Shown here piece after piece: positions 27,947 to 36,669 of a stretch of 64,000 nt of DNA (the stretch's first letter is position 1; each line of letters begins with the position of its first letter). Source of the DNA: Lewinellaceae bacterium (GTDB lineage Bacteria > Bacteroidota > Bacteroidia > Chitinophagales > Saprospiraceae); the NCBI GenBank assembly GCA_020636155.1, contig JACJYM010000005.1, forward strand, positions 147,097 to 211,096. The letters run 5' to 3'. A program made the translations under genes and the position numbers. The notes under the pieces were generated by a model. It was given only the letters and a program-made list of their open reading frames with translations. It did not search any database and had not been told where the DNA came from.

Positions 27947-28978
27947 TTATACAATGGGTGCTAAAAACTCTTGTGCCAATAATTCTTGTGACCTCATACG
28001 AGCTTGATGATTTCTTGTAACACTTTGTATCATGATCTCTTCTGCACCATAAGCCTCAGCTATCTGATTGAGCCAACCATATAACTTGTCAGGAGTGCTT
28101 GCCAATACTCTAGGTGGTCTTTTTGGATCTTCCAGCGGAGTAGGCTCCATATAAGCATTTCCCAAGATTTCAAGAGCCTTATTCTCATCTTCTAGTAAAC
28201 TTTGTGTATCACCTTTGGATCGCAATCGGTATTCGAAAAGCTGGAATGGAGCCGTCATCCGATGTGCTTCCGCCTCCGTCTCCGCAGCAAAAACATTGAG
28301 AGCCAGCATTAACTTTGGCTTTTTAGAACCAGACTTGTGTGTAGATGGTCTGAATCTCGCTTGATAATTTTTTGCAATGCTAAAGGACATACTTGGATTG
28401 ATGAATCCAGCAAAAGCATAAGGCAAACCTAGTTCTGCTGCTGCCATGGAACTCCACTCGCTTGACCCAAGCAACCAAAATTCGGGTGTAGAACCATTAT
28501 TATACGATTTAATATCAGCAAATGGTTCACCTTCAGGAAAATCTTGATTCATCCAGTGCAGCAACTCAACTAGCTGTTCCCCTGAGTCGTTGATATTTTG
28601 TCGATATACTGATTTATGACGTTGTAATGCCATATCCGATATGGGGCCTGTAGTCGCCCTTCCGATTCCCATATCTATACGATGAGGAAACAACTCCTCC
28701 AAAGAATTAAATATCTCAGCGACTTTGAATGGACTATAATGATTTAACAATACGGCACCTGAGCCAATCCTGATTTTTTCAGTTTGAGCGGCAAGAAAAG
28801 GAATCAAAACCTCTGGACTACGACCCGCAGCAGTCCCTGCGGCATGATGCTCTGCAACCCAAAATCGTGTATAACCTAGTTCGTCCGCTTGCTGGGCTAA
28901 TTCTAGTGTATTTTTTAAAGCTTGATGACGGTCTCCATTCTTAGGGACAATGGATAAATCCAATATACTTAATTTCAT
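27947..28978 (-). CDS. LLM-class (luciferase-like) flavin-dependent oxidoreductase
   Basis: The 343-residue product is a bacterial-luciferase-like TIM barrel that uses reduced flavin. It has the subgroup pattern LDLSIVPKNG, RFWVAEHHAAGTAAGRSPEVLI near residues 38-58, IRIGSGAVLLNHYSPFKVAEIF and DMGIGRATTG, which marks the widespread MsnO8/YhbW-like group. The substrate is unknown. Length is normal. It is a single gene with no obvious partner in the window. Confidence 0.88.
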   Translation of the reverse strand: MKLSILDLSIVPKNGDRHQALKNTLELAQQADELGYTRFWVAEHHAAGTAAGRSPEVLIPFLAAQTEKIRIGSGAVLLNHYSPFKVAEIFNSLEELFPHRIDMGIGRATTGPISDMALQRHKSVYRQNINDSGEQLVELLHWMNQDFPEGEPFADIKSYNNGSTPEFWLLGSSEWSSMAAAELGLPYAFAGFINPSMSFSIAKNYQARFRPSTHKSGSKKPKLMLALNVFAAETEAEAHRMTAPFQLFEYRLRSKGDTQSLLEDENKALEILGNAYMEPTPLEDPKRPPRVLASTPDKLYGWLNQIAEAYGAEEIMIQSVTRNHQARMRSQELLAQEFLAPIV

Positions 28979-29202
28979 CTGTTTATAATTATTTGATTAT
29001 AAAAAAACAACCACCTTGATTAATCCTTCCACTTGTGTTTCATGATGAGCCCAGACATGGTCAGTTTTATAATTGTTTTAATTTTCGATGGATTCTAACA
29101 ATAGAAAGTAGATTTAGTTATTAGAAATCATTCATTAATGCAAAAAACAAATTAAAAAACAATAGCAAAACATCGAAATCAGGTATTAGAATGGTCAGAC
29201 AT

Positions 29203-29589
29203 CTATTGAGATCTTGATATTTCTGATTTTCTAAATAAAATCATTTTCTCGATGAGATCACAGGGTATTGGCTTACCAAAATAAAATTTAATAGATCCCT
29301 TCCCCGTTTCAAAGTCCTTCAATTCTTCAGAAAAATGAGAAATCACACCTGAAAATGGGTAAAAACTCACAAAAATGGAATAGGCAGCCATCATAAGCTG
29401 TAGTTTGGGCTTCGTACCTGGCACCAAGGTGTAAGAAGGCACCTTCGCATCCTTTATCTCCTCGGCATCAGGAACAATTGCCTTAATAATTGTTCTTATT
29501 TCAGTTAATATTTTCGCCGCCTCTTTTCCTTGACTTTTGATGTAAATTTCTGCCGATTCATATATGGGCATGCTCCCCTCTTTCTTCAT
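29203..29589 (-). CDS. DUF1801 / YdhG-like domain protein
   Basis: The 128-residue product has the YdhG-like fold pattern: an N-terminal helix pair (AKILTEIRTIIKAIVPDAEEIKDAKVPSY), followed by FVSFYPFSGVISHF and GKGSIKFYFGKPIPCDLIEKMI. Homologues include the B. subtilis frataxin-like protein Fra; the general family role is not settled. A second ATG at codon 7 (MPIYESAEIY) may be the true start. It is a solitary gene, with 223 featureless A+T-rich bases on its 3' side. Confidence 0.78.
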   Translation of the reverse strand: MKKEGSMPIYESAEIYIKSQGKEAAKILTEIRTIIKAIVPDAEEIKDAKVPSYTLVPGTKPKLQLMMAAYSIFVSFYPFSGVISHFSEELKDFETGKGSIKFYFGKPIPCDLIEKMILFRKSEISRSQ

Positions 29590-29765
29590 TCCACTTTGAT
29601 TTTTTCAATTGATAATATTAAACAAATTAGGCTTCTCGTGTCATGTAAAACTACATACTTTTTGGGTGTAAATAAATTTTGTCGTCCTAAAAAGAAGAAA
29701 AATCATAGAAACATTTATCAATTGCTTTAACATCCCATTTAGAATTTAGATATTCCTGTTGTCAT

Positions 29766-29793
29766 TTTGATAAAATAATAAGATATACTTTTG
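29766..29793 (+). promoter_or_regulatory. Promoter of the TPR lipoprotein gene
   Basis: TACTTTTG at 29786-29793 matches all defined positions of the Bacteroidota -7 box, and TTTG at 29766-29769 could be the -33 element, with a spacer of 16, a little shorter than usual. The start would be near 29800, about 40 bases before the ATG. Confidence 0.5.
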
Positions 29794-29839
29794 CTTAGAT
29801 TTTCGAATTTTTAATAATTTTCTGATAAGAATCTGATTT

Positions 29840-30751
29840 ATGAAACCAATTTATTTAGCGGTACTTCTAATTATTGCCATCTTTTCGTCTTGTAAACAAA
29901 ATGAAGTAAGTACAAGTGCGACACCCGAACTTCAAAGACTCGAAAACGAAATGAAAGATGTAAAAAAGCCGGAATTGGCACAGCAATACATCAAAGAAAT
30001 CACAAAGGTCTATCCCACTCAAGAGGGTTACAACGATAAAATCAACCTACTTAAAAAAGGACTTGACATCAGCGAACAATACAATTTCAACGCAGATGCC
30101 AACTATTTTTTAGCTGAGCTATGCAAATATGATACATTAAGGTCTGACCGAGCTGATTATATCTATCGCTTGGCTACGAGACTAAAAACAATTGGAAAAA
30201 CAACACCTGCAGACGTACTTTTCTATGGGTTTACACAAAAATTTTCGGATAATCCGAATCTAAATAGCGCCAATGTCTTGATGACCAATGATATCACCCA
30301 AATAGATACTTTCCTATTAAAATTAGCAGCCAAAGTTTTTGAAAATCCTGATCAGGAAGGCATCAATAGAAAAAATGCACTTAATTATGTAGATGCCTGT
30401 GAAGCCTATGCTCTGGTTTACAAAAATGACCAAGCAGCTAACTACCTGTATAAAGCATCGGAAATCTCTAGAACCATCCAGACGTACCCTAAAACGATTG
30501 CACTCTACGACTGGATATTAAGGGATTATCCCAATAATACACATGCACCTACCGCATTATTTCTTAAAGGTTACATTCTTGACGATGATTTCAATGATGT
30601 TGACAAAGCAAGACAATGTTACCAAGAGTTCCTTGACAAATATCCGGACAATGATTTTGCAGATGACGTAAAATTTCTGATGGAAAATCTGGGTAAGAGT
30701 GATGAAGAAATCTTTCAAATAATAGAAAAAAACAACCCTTCCACGAAGTAA
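29840..30751 (+). CDS. Lipoprotein with C-terminal TPR-like repeats
   Basis: The 303-residue product starts with a lipoprotein signal peptide (MKPIYLAVLLIIAIFSSCKQ, lipid Cys at 19). The last third contains TPR-type repeats: TIALYDWILRDYPNNTHAPTALFLKGYI and KARQCYQEFLDKYPDNDFADDVKFLMENL are two consecutive units of the A-L-Y...YP-x-N-x-x-A pattern known from BamD- and CpoB-like envelope proteins. It is likely an envelope assembly or scaffold factor, but no partner is recognised. It has its own promoter and ends 3 bases before the convergent tex gene. Confidence 0.75.
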   Translation: MKPIYLAVLLIIAIFSSCKQNEVSTSATPELQRLENEMKDVKKPELAQQYIKEITKVYPTQEGYNDKINLLKKGLDISEQYNFNADANYFLAELCKYDTLRSDRADYIYRLATRLKTIGKTTPADVLFYGFTQKFSDNPNLNSANVLMTNDITQIDTFLLKLAAKVFENPDQEGINRKNALNYVDACEAYALVYKNDQAANYLYKASEISRTIQTYPKTIALYDWILRDYPNNTHAPTALFLKGYILDDDFNDVDKARQCYQEFLDKYPDNDFADDVKFLMENLGKSDEEIFQIIEKNNPSTK

Positions 30752-30754
30752 TTT

Positions 30755-32869
30755 TTATTGGAACTTTAAACTCACTGATATACGATTGCGACTTGCGTCA
30801 ATTTCCTTTATTTTGACATTGAGTTTTTGATTTAATGATAGTTTTTCAGAAGGGTGTCTGATGAAATCATCTGATATTTCTGAAATGTGAAGCAGACCGT
30901 TTTCCTTTATTCCTAAGTCTACAAATGCACCGAAATTTGTAATATTATTGACAATTGCAGGAACTATCATCCCAACATACAAATCACTTATATTTTTCAC
31001 ATTTGGATCAAATGAGAAATTCGCAACCTCCCCTCTGATATCCAATCCTGGCTTATCGAGTTCCTTCATGATATCTCTTAATGTAGGCATGCCCACTTTT
31101 CCTTCCACTACATATTTCTGTAGGTCAATAGACTGCCGCAATGATTTATCTCTTACAAATTGATCCAGACTCACCTTATTGTCTTTTGCCATTTTCACGA
31201 CGATGTAGTACGATTCGGGATGCACTCCTGTATTGTCTAAGATATTTTCCGCTTCACGAATGCGGAGAAATCCAGATGCTTGTTCAAATGCCTTGTCACC
31301 CAACCTCTTGACTTCCTTCAATTGGTTGATGTTAGTAAAAGACCCTATCTGCTCTCGATATTGACATATATTACTGGCCAGACCAGCTCCTAGTCCTGAA
31401 ATGTATTGCAATAAATATGGACTTGCGGTATTCAAATTGACCCCAACTTTATTGACACAATCGCTCACTACAAAATCTAAACTTTCCTTCAACATCGATT
31501 GGTTGACATCATATTGGTATTGACCAACTCCGATGGATTTGGGGTCGATTTTTATCAATTCTGCCAAAGGGTCTTGTAGTCTGCGACCTATTGAAACTGC
31601 ACCACGAACGGTGATGTCTTTATTAGGAAATTCTTCTCTTGCAATGGGTGAAGCACTGTATATTGAGGCTCCACTCTCGTTAACAACATAGACTATCAGT
31701 TCATCACCAAAAGTGGACCTTATGAACGTTTCTGTTTCTCTAGATGCTGTTCCATTACCAATGGCCACGATGCCAATCCCATACTTATTCAATAGATGTG
31801 AAAGGGTCTTGTGAGCTTCCATTGACTGATTTTGCGGTGGATGAGGATAGATGACCGCATCTTCCAGCAAGGTACCACTGGCACTGAGACACACGACTTT
31901 ACAACCTGTTTTAAATCCCGGGTCTAATGCCAAAACGGCTTTTTCGCCTAGTGGGGCTTCGAGTAATAATTGATACAAGTTATCAGCAAAAGTTTTAATA
32001 GCAGCCTTATCCGCAATTTCTTTGAATTGGTTAATTACCTGTGAAGAGAGTGAGGGGTACATCAATCGCTTATAGGCGTCCTTGATAGCATCACTGATAA
32101 TCTCGGCACTTGAAGAATTTCGTTTGATGTATTTTCTATCTAGATTTAACAAATAAGCCTCGTCGTCAATCGCAATTTTTACTCTCAGAAATCCTTCTGA
32201 TTCGCCTCTTAGGACGGCTAAAAACCTATGTGAAGGGCAGTGTTGAATTTTTTCCTCGAATGCAAAATAATCTTGATACTTCACGGCATCTTGCTTCTTC
32301 GTTCCGATCACGGTTGCTATTAGCATCCCTCTTTTTAACTGACCTCTCAGTCTATCTCGATTTTCTTCATTTTCTGCCACCCATTCAGAGATAATGTATT
32401 GAGCTCCTTCGATTGCTTTTTCTATATTTGGAACCTTTTCTGAGACGAATTTTTGAGCGGCAGACTCTACATTACTGGATTGAGCCATGATGATTTTAGC
32501 CAATCCTTCTAACCCGTTGTCTCGAGCTTGGTCGGCTTTTGTTTTGACCCCAGATTTATATGGTGAATAAATTTCTTCTAATGTCGAAGGATCAAAACAT
32601 TGCGTTATTTTTAATTCAAGATTGTCGCTCAGCTTTCCCTGATCCTTGATTTTTTCTAGAATGAATTGTTTTCTTACAATGAGATCATCATAGATTTTAG
32701 AAAATCGCTGGATATCATTGATTTGCACTTCATCAAGCATGCCGGTAAGTTCCTTTCGGTACCGAGCGATGAAAGGAATCGTACTTCCGGTTTCTAACAA
32801 ATTTAACGTAGCCTTAGCATGAGACTTCTGAATACCAGTTTCATTAAAAATGAATTGTAATTTATCCAT
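30755..32869 (-). CDS. tex: Tex-family S1 RNA-binding protein
   Basis: The 704-residue product is a full Tex homologue, a nucleic-acid-binding factor related to eukaryotic Spt6. Domains in order: Tex-like helical N-terminus (HAKATLNLLETGSTIPFIARYRKELTG), YqgF/RNase H-like domain (ALDPGFKTGCKVVCL at about 313-327), helix-hairpin-helix (LNTASPYLLQYISGLG), and a C-terminal S1 domain (VGMIVPAIVNNITNFGAFVDLGIKENGLLHISE). The start is ATG and the length is usual. It is convergent with the TPR lipoprotein gene. Confidence 0.96.
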   Translation of the reverse strand: MDKLQFIFNETGIQKSHAKATLNLLETGSTIPFIARYRKELTGMLDEVQINDIQRFSKIYDDLIVRKQFILEKIKDQGKLSDNLELKITQCFDPSTLEEIYSPYKSGVKTKADQARDNGLEGLAKIIMAQSSNVESAAQKFVSEKVPNIEKAIEGAQYIISEWVAENEENRDRLRGQLKRGMLIATVIGTKKQDAVKYQDYFAFEEKIQHCPSHRFLAVLRGESEGFLRVKIAIDDEAYLLNLDRKYIKRNSSSAEIISDAIKDAYKRLMYPSLSSQVINQFKEIADKAAIKTFADNLYQLLLEAPLGEKAVLALDPGFKTGCKVVCLSASGTLLEDAVIYPHPPQNQSMEAHKTLSHLLNKYGIGIVAIGNGTASRETETFIRSTFGDELIVYVVNESGASIYSASPIAREEFPNKDITVRGAVSIGRRLQDPLAELIKIDPKSIGVGQYQYDVNQSMLKESLDFVVSDCVNKVGVNLNTASPYLLQYISGLGAGLASNICQYREQIGSFTNINQLKEVKRLGDKAFEQASGFLRIREAENILDNTGVHPESYYIVVKMAKDNKVSLDQFVRDKSLRQSIDLQKYVVEGKVGMPTLRDIMKELDKPGLDIRGEVANFSFDPNVKNISDLYVGMIVPAIVNNITNFGAFVDLGIKENGLLHISEISDDFIRHPSEKLSLNQKLNVKIKEIDASRNRISVSLKFQ

Positions 32870-33204
32870 ACTTTGAAAAAACTAAAATTATAGGGTGCAA
32901 TAATAGAAAAAGGAAGACCCCTTTACAAATTGTTCATTGAGATTCTGAGTTGTGCCGTCCAATTTCGGTTTTTGGGATGGCCTCTCTCTGAGCATAAATT
33001 TTCACGTAATAGCAATCTTCCTTAAAACTAGGATCTCAAAATAAAAACGTAACTAAAATCGTTTTGATGACACAAATATAGTTGCTTACATATTATAAAA
33101 AAATATAATATGTATTTTTTTTAAATATTTTTTTTTTCAAATGTATTAGTGATTAACTGCTATTGAAATATAGATTAATAAAATTTATACCTAAGGGTAA
33201 ACCC
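32870..33204. other. 335-base intergenic region without a gene
   Basis: The gap between tex and the double ABC gene (both minus strand) is very A+T-rich in its right half and contains no convincing open frame. It holds CAAATATA at 33073-33080, which on the minus strand reads TATATTTG and could be a -7 box for tex, though no -33 element fits. It also holds the inverted repeat listed next and, just at the stop of the ABC gene, TAAGGG-TAAA-CCCTTA (33192-33207), a 6-bp hairpin that may help end the ABC transcript but lacks a T-tract. Confidence 0.4.
33088..33113. repeat. Perfect 10-bp A/T inverted repeat with 6-base loop
   Basis: ACATATTATA at 33088-33097 and TATAATATGT at 33104-33113 are perfect reverse complements around a loop of six A residues, followed on the plus strand by a run of T. 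The shape is that of a plus-strand terminator, but no plus-strand gene ends nearby, so it may be chance symmetry in A+T-rich DNA or a protein-binding site. Confidence 0.3.
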
Positions 33205-34935
33205 TTAAGCCATTCCCGGCACTGCGTCTAATAATGACCTTGTATATTCGGATTTGGGGTGATGAAAAACCGCCTCTACGTCTCCTTCTTCTACTATTTT
33301 TCCCCTTTGCATGACCATGACTCGATCGCAAAAATGCTTGACCACCGATAAATCATGAGAAATGAAAAGGTAGCTTAATCCCATCTCCTTTTTTAAGTCA
33401 TTCAACAAATTAAGAATCTGAGCTTGAACAGAAACATCCAATGCCGAAACACTCTCGTCACACACTAGAAATTTTGGCTCTAAAATCAGGGATCGTGCTA
33501 TAACGATACGTTGCCTCTGCCCTCCGCTAAACTGGTGAGGATAACGGTCAAAATGCTCTGGCTTGAGTCCCACTTTTTCCAGAAGATGCATAGCTTTTTC
33601 CTTTCTACTTTTAGTATTTGCTTCTAAATTGTGTGCTGCGAGCGGTTCCATAATGGCCGAACCTATTTTAATTTTGGGATTCAAAGATGAATAAGGGTCT
33701 TGAAATATGATCTGAATCTCTTTTCTGAGCCTTCGCATTTTTTCCCTATCCAAATCACCTAATGTAAGTCCCTTATATTTCACCTTACCACTATCAATTT
33801 CTGTCAGATTAAGAATACACTTACCAAGCGTTGACTTACCACTCCCAGATTCGCCCACTAAACCTAGCACTTCACCGGCCTTCACATTAAAGTTAATATC
33901 CTTTAATATCATCTTCCTCTTCTTTACCCTGCCAAGCCAGTTTTTCTCAACTGGATAAGATTTTGAGAGGTTTTGGACATTGACTAAAACATCAGATTGG
34001 TGTATTGCCTCAATTTTATTTCGGTACTCCTCCTCAGTTTCAATAAGGGAATCCATCAAGTTCTTTTGACCTATTTCATCTAAATTTACAAATTCTTCTA
34101 CCAGTGGCAATCTAGTCAAGCGAAGGTCTGTGGGTGGCCGACAAGCCAATAATCCACGGGTGTAAGGATGTATCGGATTTTTAAAAATTCCTTTGCAATT
34201 TCCTTGTTCCACCACTCTACCCTTCTGCATCACGACCACCACATCACACAACTCATGCACCAGAGCTAAATCGTGAGAAATGAACAAAATGGCACATTTG
34301 TATTGTTCGCTGATACTCTTCAGCAGCTCAATAATTTCTTTTTGGACGGTAACATCGAGGGCAGTGGTCGGTTCATCCGCGATAATCAAATCCGGTTGAT
34401 TAATTAATGCCATCGCAATCATCACCCTTTGCAACTGTCCTCCAGACAATTCATGAGGATAAGAATTATATATCCGATCGGTATCCTCGAGTGTCAACTC
34501 TTTAAATAATTGAATTGTCCTGTTTTTTACCGTATCCTTTTCTTCTGGGAAATGGGTTATTCGAGCCTCATCCACCTGTTTACCACATCTCATCGTGGGG
34601 TCAAAAGAGCTCATTGGCTCTTGAAAAATCATACTTATTTTTCGTCCTCGATACTTATTAATTTCGTCTTGTGACAATGAGAGGAGATCGAGTGACTCAT
34701 GATTTTGCCGCCAAATGATTTGACCGGTAGTGTGGGAAATATCGTCAGGCAATAATCTCATGATGGATAATCCACTCACCGTTTTTCCACTGCCACTTTC
34801 ACCTACTATTCCGACTATCTGACCCTTTTCAATCTCAAATGAAACGTCATGAAGCACTTTTACAAAGTTTTCTTTTGATTTGAAGGAAAGATTTAGACTT
34901 TCAACACTGAGTAATATGTCTTTATTATTGGACAA
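33205..34935 (-). CDS. Double ABC transporter ATPase, oligopeptide/microcin type (YejF-like)
   Basis: The 576-residue product has two complete ABC ATPase domains in one chain. First half: Walker A GESGSGKT (45-52), signature LSGGQLQRVMIAMAL, Walker B LIIADEPTTALD. Second half: Walker A GESGSGKS, signature FSGGQRQRIVIARSL, Walker B FLVCDESVSALD. After each half comes the oligopeptide-type C-terminal stretch (HPYTRGLLACRPP and SEYTRSLLDAVPG). It corresponds to fused OppD-OppF/DppD-DppF ATPases that power peptide or nickel uptake. The membrane and binding-protein genes are not adjacent, so they must be elsewhere. Confidence 0.92.
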   Translation of the reverse strand: MSNNKDILLSVESLNLSFKSKENFVKVLHDVSFEIEKGQIVGIVGESGSGKTVSGLSIMRLLPDDISHTTGQIIWRQNHESLDLLSLSQDEINKYRGRKISMIFQEPMSSFDPTMRCGKQVDEARITHFPEEKDTVKNRTIQLFKELTLEDTDRIYNSYPHELSGGQLQRVMIAMALINQPDLIIADEPTTALDVTVQKEIIELLKSISEQYKCAILFISHDLALVHELCDVVVVMQKGRVVEQGNCKGIFKNPIHPYTRGLLACRPPTDLRLTRLPLVEEFVNLDEIGQKNLMDSLIETEEEYRNKIEAIHQSDVLVNVQNLSKSYPVEKNWLGRVKKRKMILKDINFNVKAGEVLGLVGESGSGKSTLGKCILNLTEIDSGKVKYKGLTLGDLDREKMRRLRKEIQIIFQDPYSSLNPKIKIGSAIMEPLAAHNLEANTKSRKEKAMHLLEKVGLKPEHFDRYPHQFSGGQRQRIVIARSLILEPKFLVCDESVSALDVSVQAQILNLLNDLKKEMGLSYLFISHDLSVVKHFCDRVMVMQRGKIVEEGDVEAVFHHPKSEYTRSLLDAVPGMA

Positions 34936-34977
34936 CGATTATTAATTAAAAAGCTAATTTACAATTACTCTAATACA

Positions 34978-36009
34978 TTATTGTATAAATCTGTGTACAT
35001 TGAGTTCTTCATCAATTTCTTGAATTCCAAAAATACTCTGGGTCATCATTTTTGCAAGATAGGGAGCCAACATGCTTCCTTTCGTCCCGAGACCATTTAC
35101 GACACCGATGCTTTTATACTGTGGATGCCACCCAATGATCGGTTTTCTGTGTTTGGTAGAAGGCCTGATTGCAGCTCGTGTCTCCAAGATTTCGAAATCC
35201 GACTTCAATACGGATTTAATTTTATTCACCAACTCTAGAATGCCTTTTTCTGATGGAAATGAATCATTAAAACTCCATTCATATCCACTACCTATCCAGA
35301 ATATTTCTGGACTAATGGGGATAAAAAATAATTTATTTTTGTAGGCCACATCTAAGGTTAGATTGGGAATTTTTGCAATAATAACTTCACCTTTGACGGG
35401 TTGAAATGGAAGCATACGGAAAAATGGATTGTTGACCACTGCATATCCTTCACAAAAGATGATTCTGTCAAAATTCTGGTCCTTATACTTTAATTTTGAT
35501 TCAATCATAGATAGTTTGGCAAAGTCAAATTTTTCATTTAAAAACAGACCTTTCGATTTCAGTAGTCTCGAATATTTTTCCACCATTTCAGACGTATGTA
35601 ACCGAAAAGCTTCAATGGCTACCCGAGATATGCCAGCATTAAACCATTCTTCTATCTGTGGATTTGTATTGTGGTCACTATGGATAAAAGGAGTTCCAAG
35701 TGAAAAGATTTGATTTTCATTTTCGATGGTATCAATTTCTCTTATCAATGTCATACTGCTCAATATATCCAACCCTATAGTAGCGGATATCTGACCGTAA
35801 ACTTCCTTAAAAACAGGCATTAATTCCTCATATTTCCAAGTGAGATTAAATTTTCTACCCGTTATCGGATTTATCATTCCGGCAGCTACCATAGTAGAGG
35901 AAGGCACTTCAAAATCATCCATGAGATACACGTTTTCTACATACTGACTCATACAGTGATGAAGGGTAATACCGGCCACGCCACTTCCTACGATTAGTAT
36001 CTTTTCCAT
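34978..36009 (-). CDS. FAD-dependent oxidoreductase (DAO family)
   Basis: The 343-residue product begins with the dinucleotide-binding motif ILIVGSGVAGITLHHCM and continues with SSTMVAAGMINPITGRKFNLTW; near the C-terminus are TRAAIRPSTKHRKPIIGWHPQY and VVNGLGTKGSMLAPYLA. These match the D-amino-acid-oxidase-like group (as in MnmC C-domain, ThiO or glycine oxidase), which oxidises amines. The real substrate is not evident. It lies one base from the MmcQ gene and is probably co-transcribed with it and the genes upstream. Confidence 0.85.
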   Translation of the reverse strand: MEKILIVGSGVAGITLHHCMSQYVENVYLMDDFEVPSSTMVAAGMINPITGRKFNLTWKYEELMPVFKEVYGQISATIGLDILSSMTLIREIDTIENENQIFSLGTPFIHSDHNTNPQIEEWFNAGISRVAIEAFRLHTSEMVEKYSRLLKSKGLFLNEKFDFAKLSMIESKLKYKDQNFDRIIFCEGYAVVNNPFFRMLPFQPVKGEVIIAKIPNLTLDVAYKNKLFFIPISPEIFWIGSGYEWSFNDSFPSEKGILELVNKIKSVLKSDFEILETRAAIRPSTKHRKPIIGWHPQYKSIGVVNGLGTKGSMLAPYLAKMMTQSIFGIQEIDEELNVHRFIQ

Positions 36010-36010
36010 A

Positions 36011-36364
36011 TTAGATTCCTAATTCAATCCTTTCACTTTTTGAAAGTGAATTTGCAATTAAAGTATATGAATGGTCTATTAATTCCAAAATAATTTCATC
36101 GCCCAATCCTGTGTTCAATTCCAGAGTGTTCCAATGTTTCTTATTCATGTGATATCCGGGTTTAACCTGCGGATATTTTTCTCTCAATTCAAGAGCAAAT
36201 TCAGGACTACACTTGAGATTACACGTTGGATTATAATCGGAAAAGCTAAGAATTGCAAAAATTTTCTTCCCTAACTTAAACACCACGTTATCAAATCCAA
36301 AGGGCTGTGATTCCGTCGTATTTCCCTTAGACAAGCAATATTCTCTAAAAAAATCAACTTCCAT
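36011..36364 (-). CDS. MmcQ/YjbR family DNA-binding protein
   Basis: The 117-residue product is a small single-domain protein with the CyaY-like MmcQ/YjbR fold. Landmarks are the N-terminal FREYCLSKGNTTESQPFGFDNVVFKLGKKIF, then ALELREKYPQVKPGYHMNKKHWNTLEL, a hallmark of the family, and LIDHSYTLIANSL at the end. The biochemical role of the family is not well defined. One base separates it from the FAD oxidoreductase and 5 bases from the DUF721 gene. Confidence 0.88.
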   Translation of the reverse strand: MEVDFFREYCLSKGNTTESQPFGFDNVVFKLGKKIFAILSFSDYNPTCNLKCSPEFALELREKYPQVKPGYHMNKKHWNTLELNTGLGDEIILELIDHSYTLIANSLSKSERIELGI

Positions 36365-36369
36365 TCCTA

Positions 36370-36663
36370 CTAATATATTTTGACCGATTCTATCAATTTC
36401 TTTTTCATATAATCATTCAGTAAATCCTTGATTTTATCGGCATTCATACTCAGTTCCTTTTTAAGGCTGGCAGAAGTAATGTACATTTTGAGTTCTCCAT
36501 TTTTATAACCAACACGAGATGTGTACTTATTAATCATGTCTCCCATGGCTTTTTTATAGGCATTCTCAACCCTAATTTTATCCAGTCCGAAATTCAATTT
36601 TTGATTGCGTTGAAGGGCTTCAGAAATGGATTCACCTATAGGTCTATCGTTGTGTTTTTTCAT
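36370..36663 (-). CDS. DUF721 (DciA-like) protein
   Basis: The 97-residue product has the DUF721 pattern: ISEALQRNQKLNFGLDKIRVENAYKKAMGD followed by SRVGYKNGELKMYITSASLKKELSMNADKI. DUF721 proteins include DciA, which helps load the replicative helicase in bacteria lacking DnaC; the Bacteroidota copy is shorter and its role is inferred from that similarity. It lies 6 bases after the DUF389 gene and 5 before the MmcQ gene. Confidence 0.82.
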   Translation of the reverse strand: MKKHNDRPIGESISEALQRNQKLNFGLDKIRVENAYKKAMGDMINKYTSRVGYKNGELKMYITSASLKKELSMNADKIKDLLNDYMKKKLIESVKIY

Positions 36664-36669
36664 GTTTGA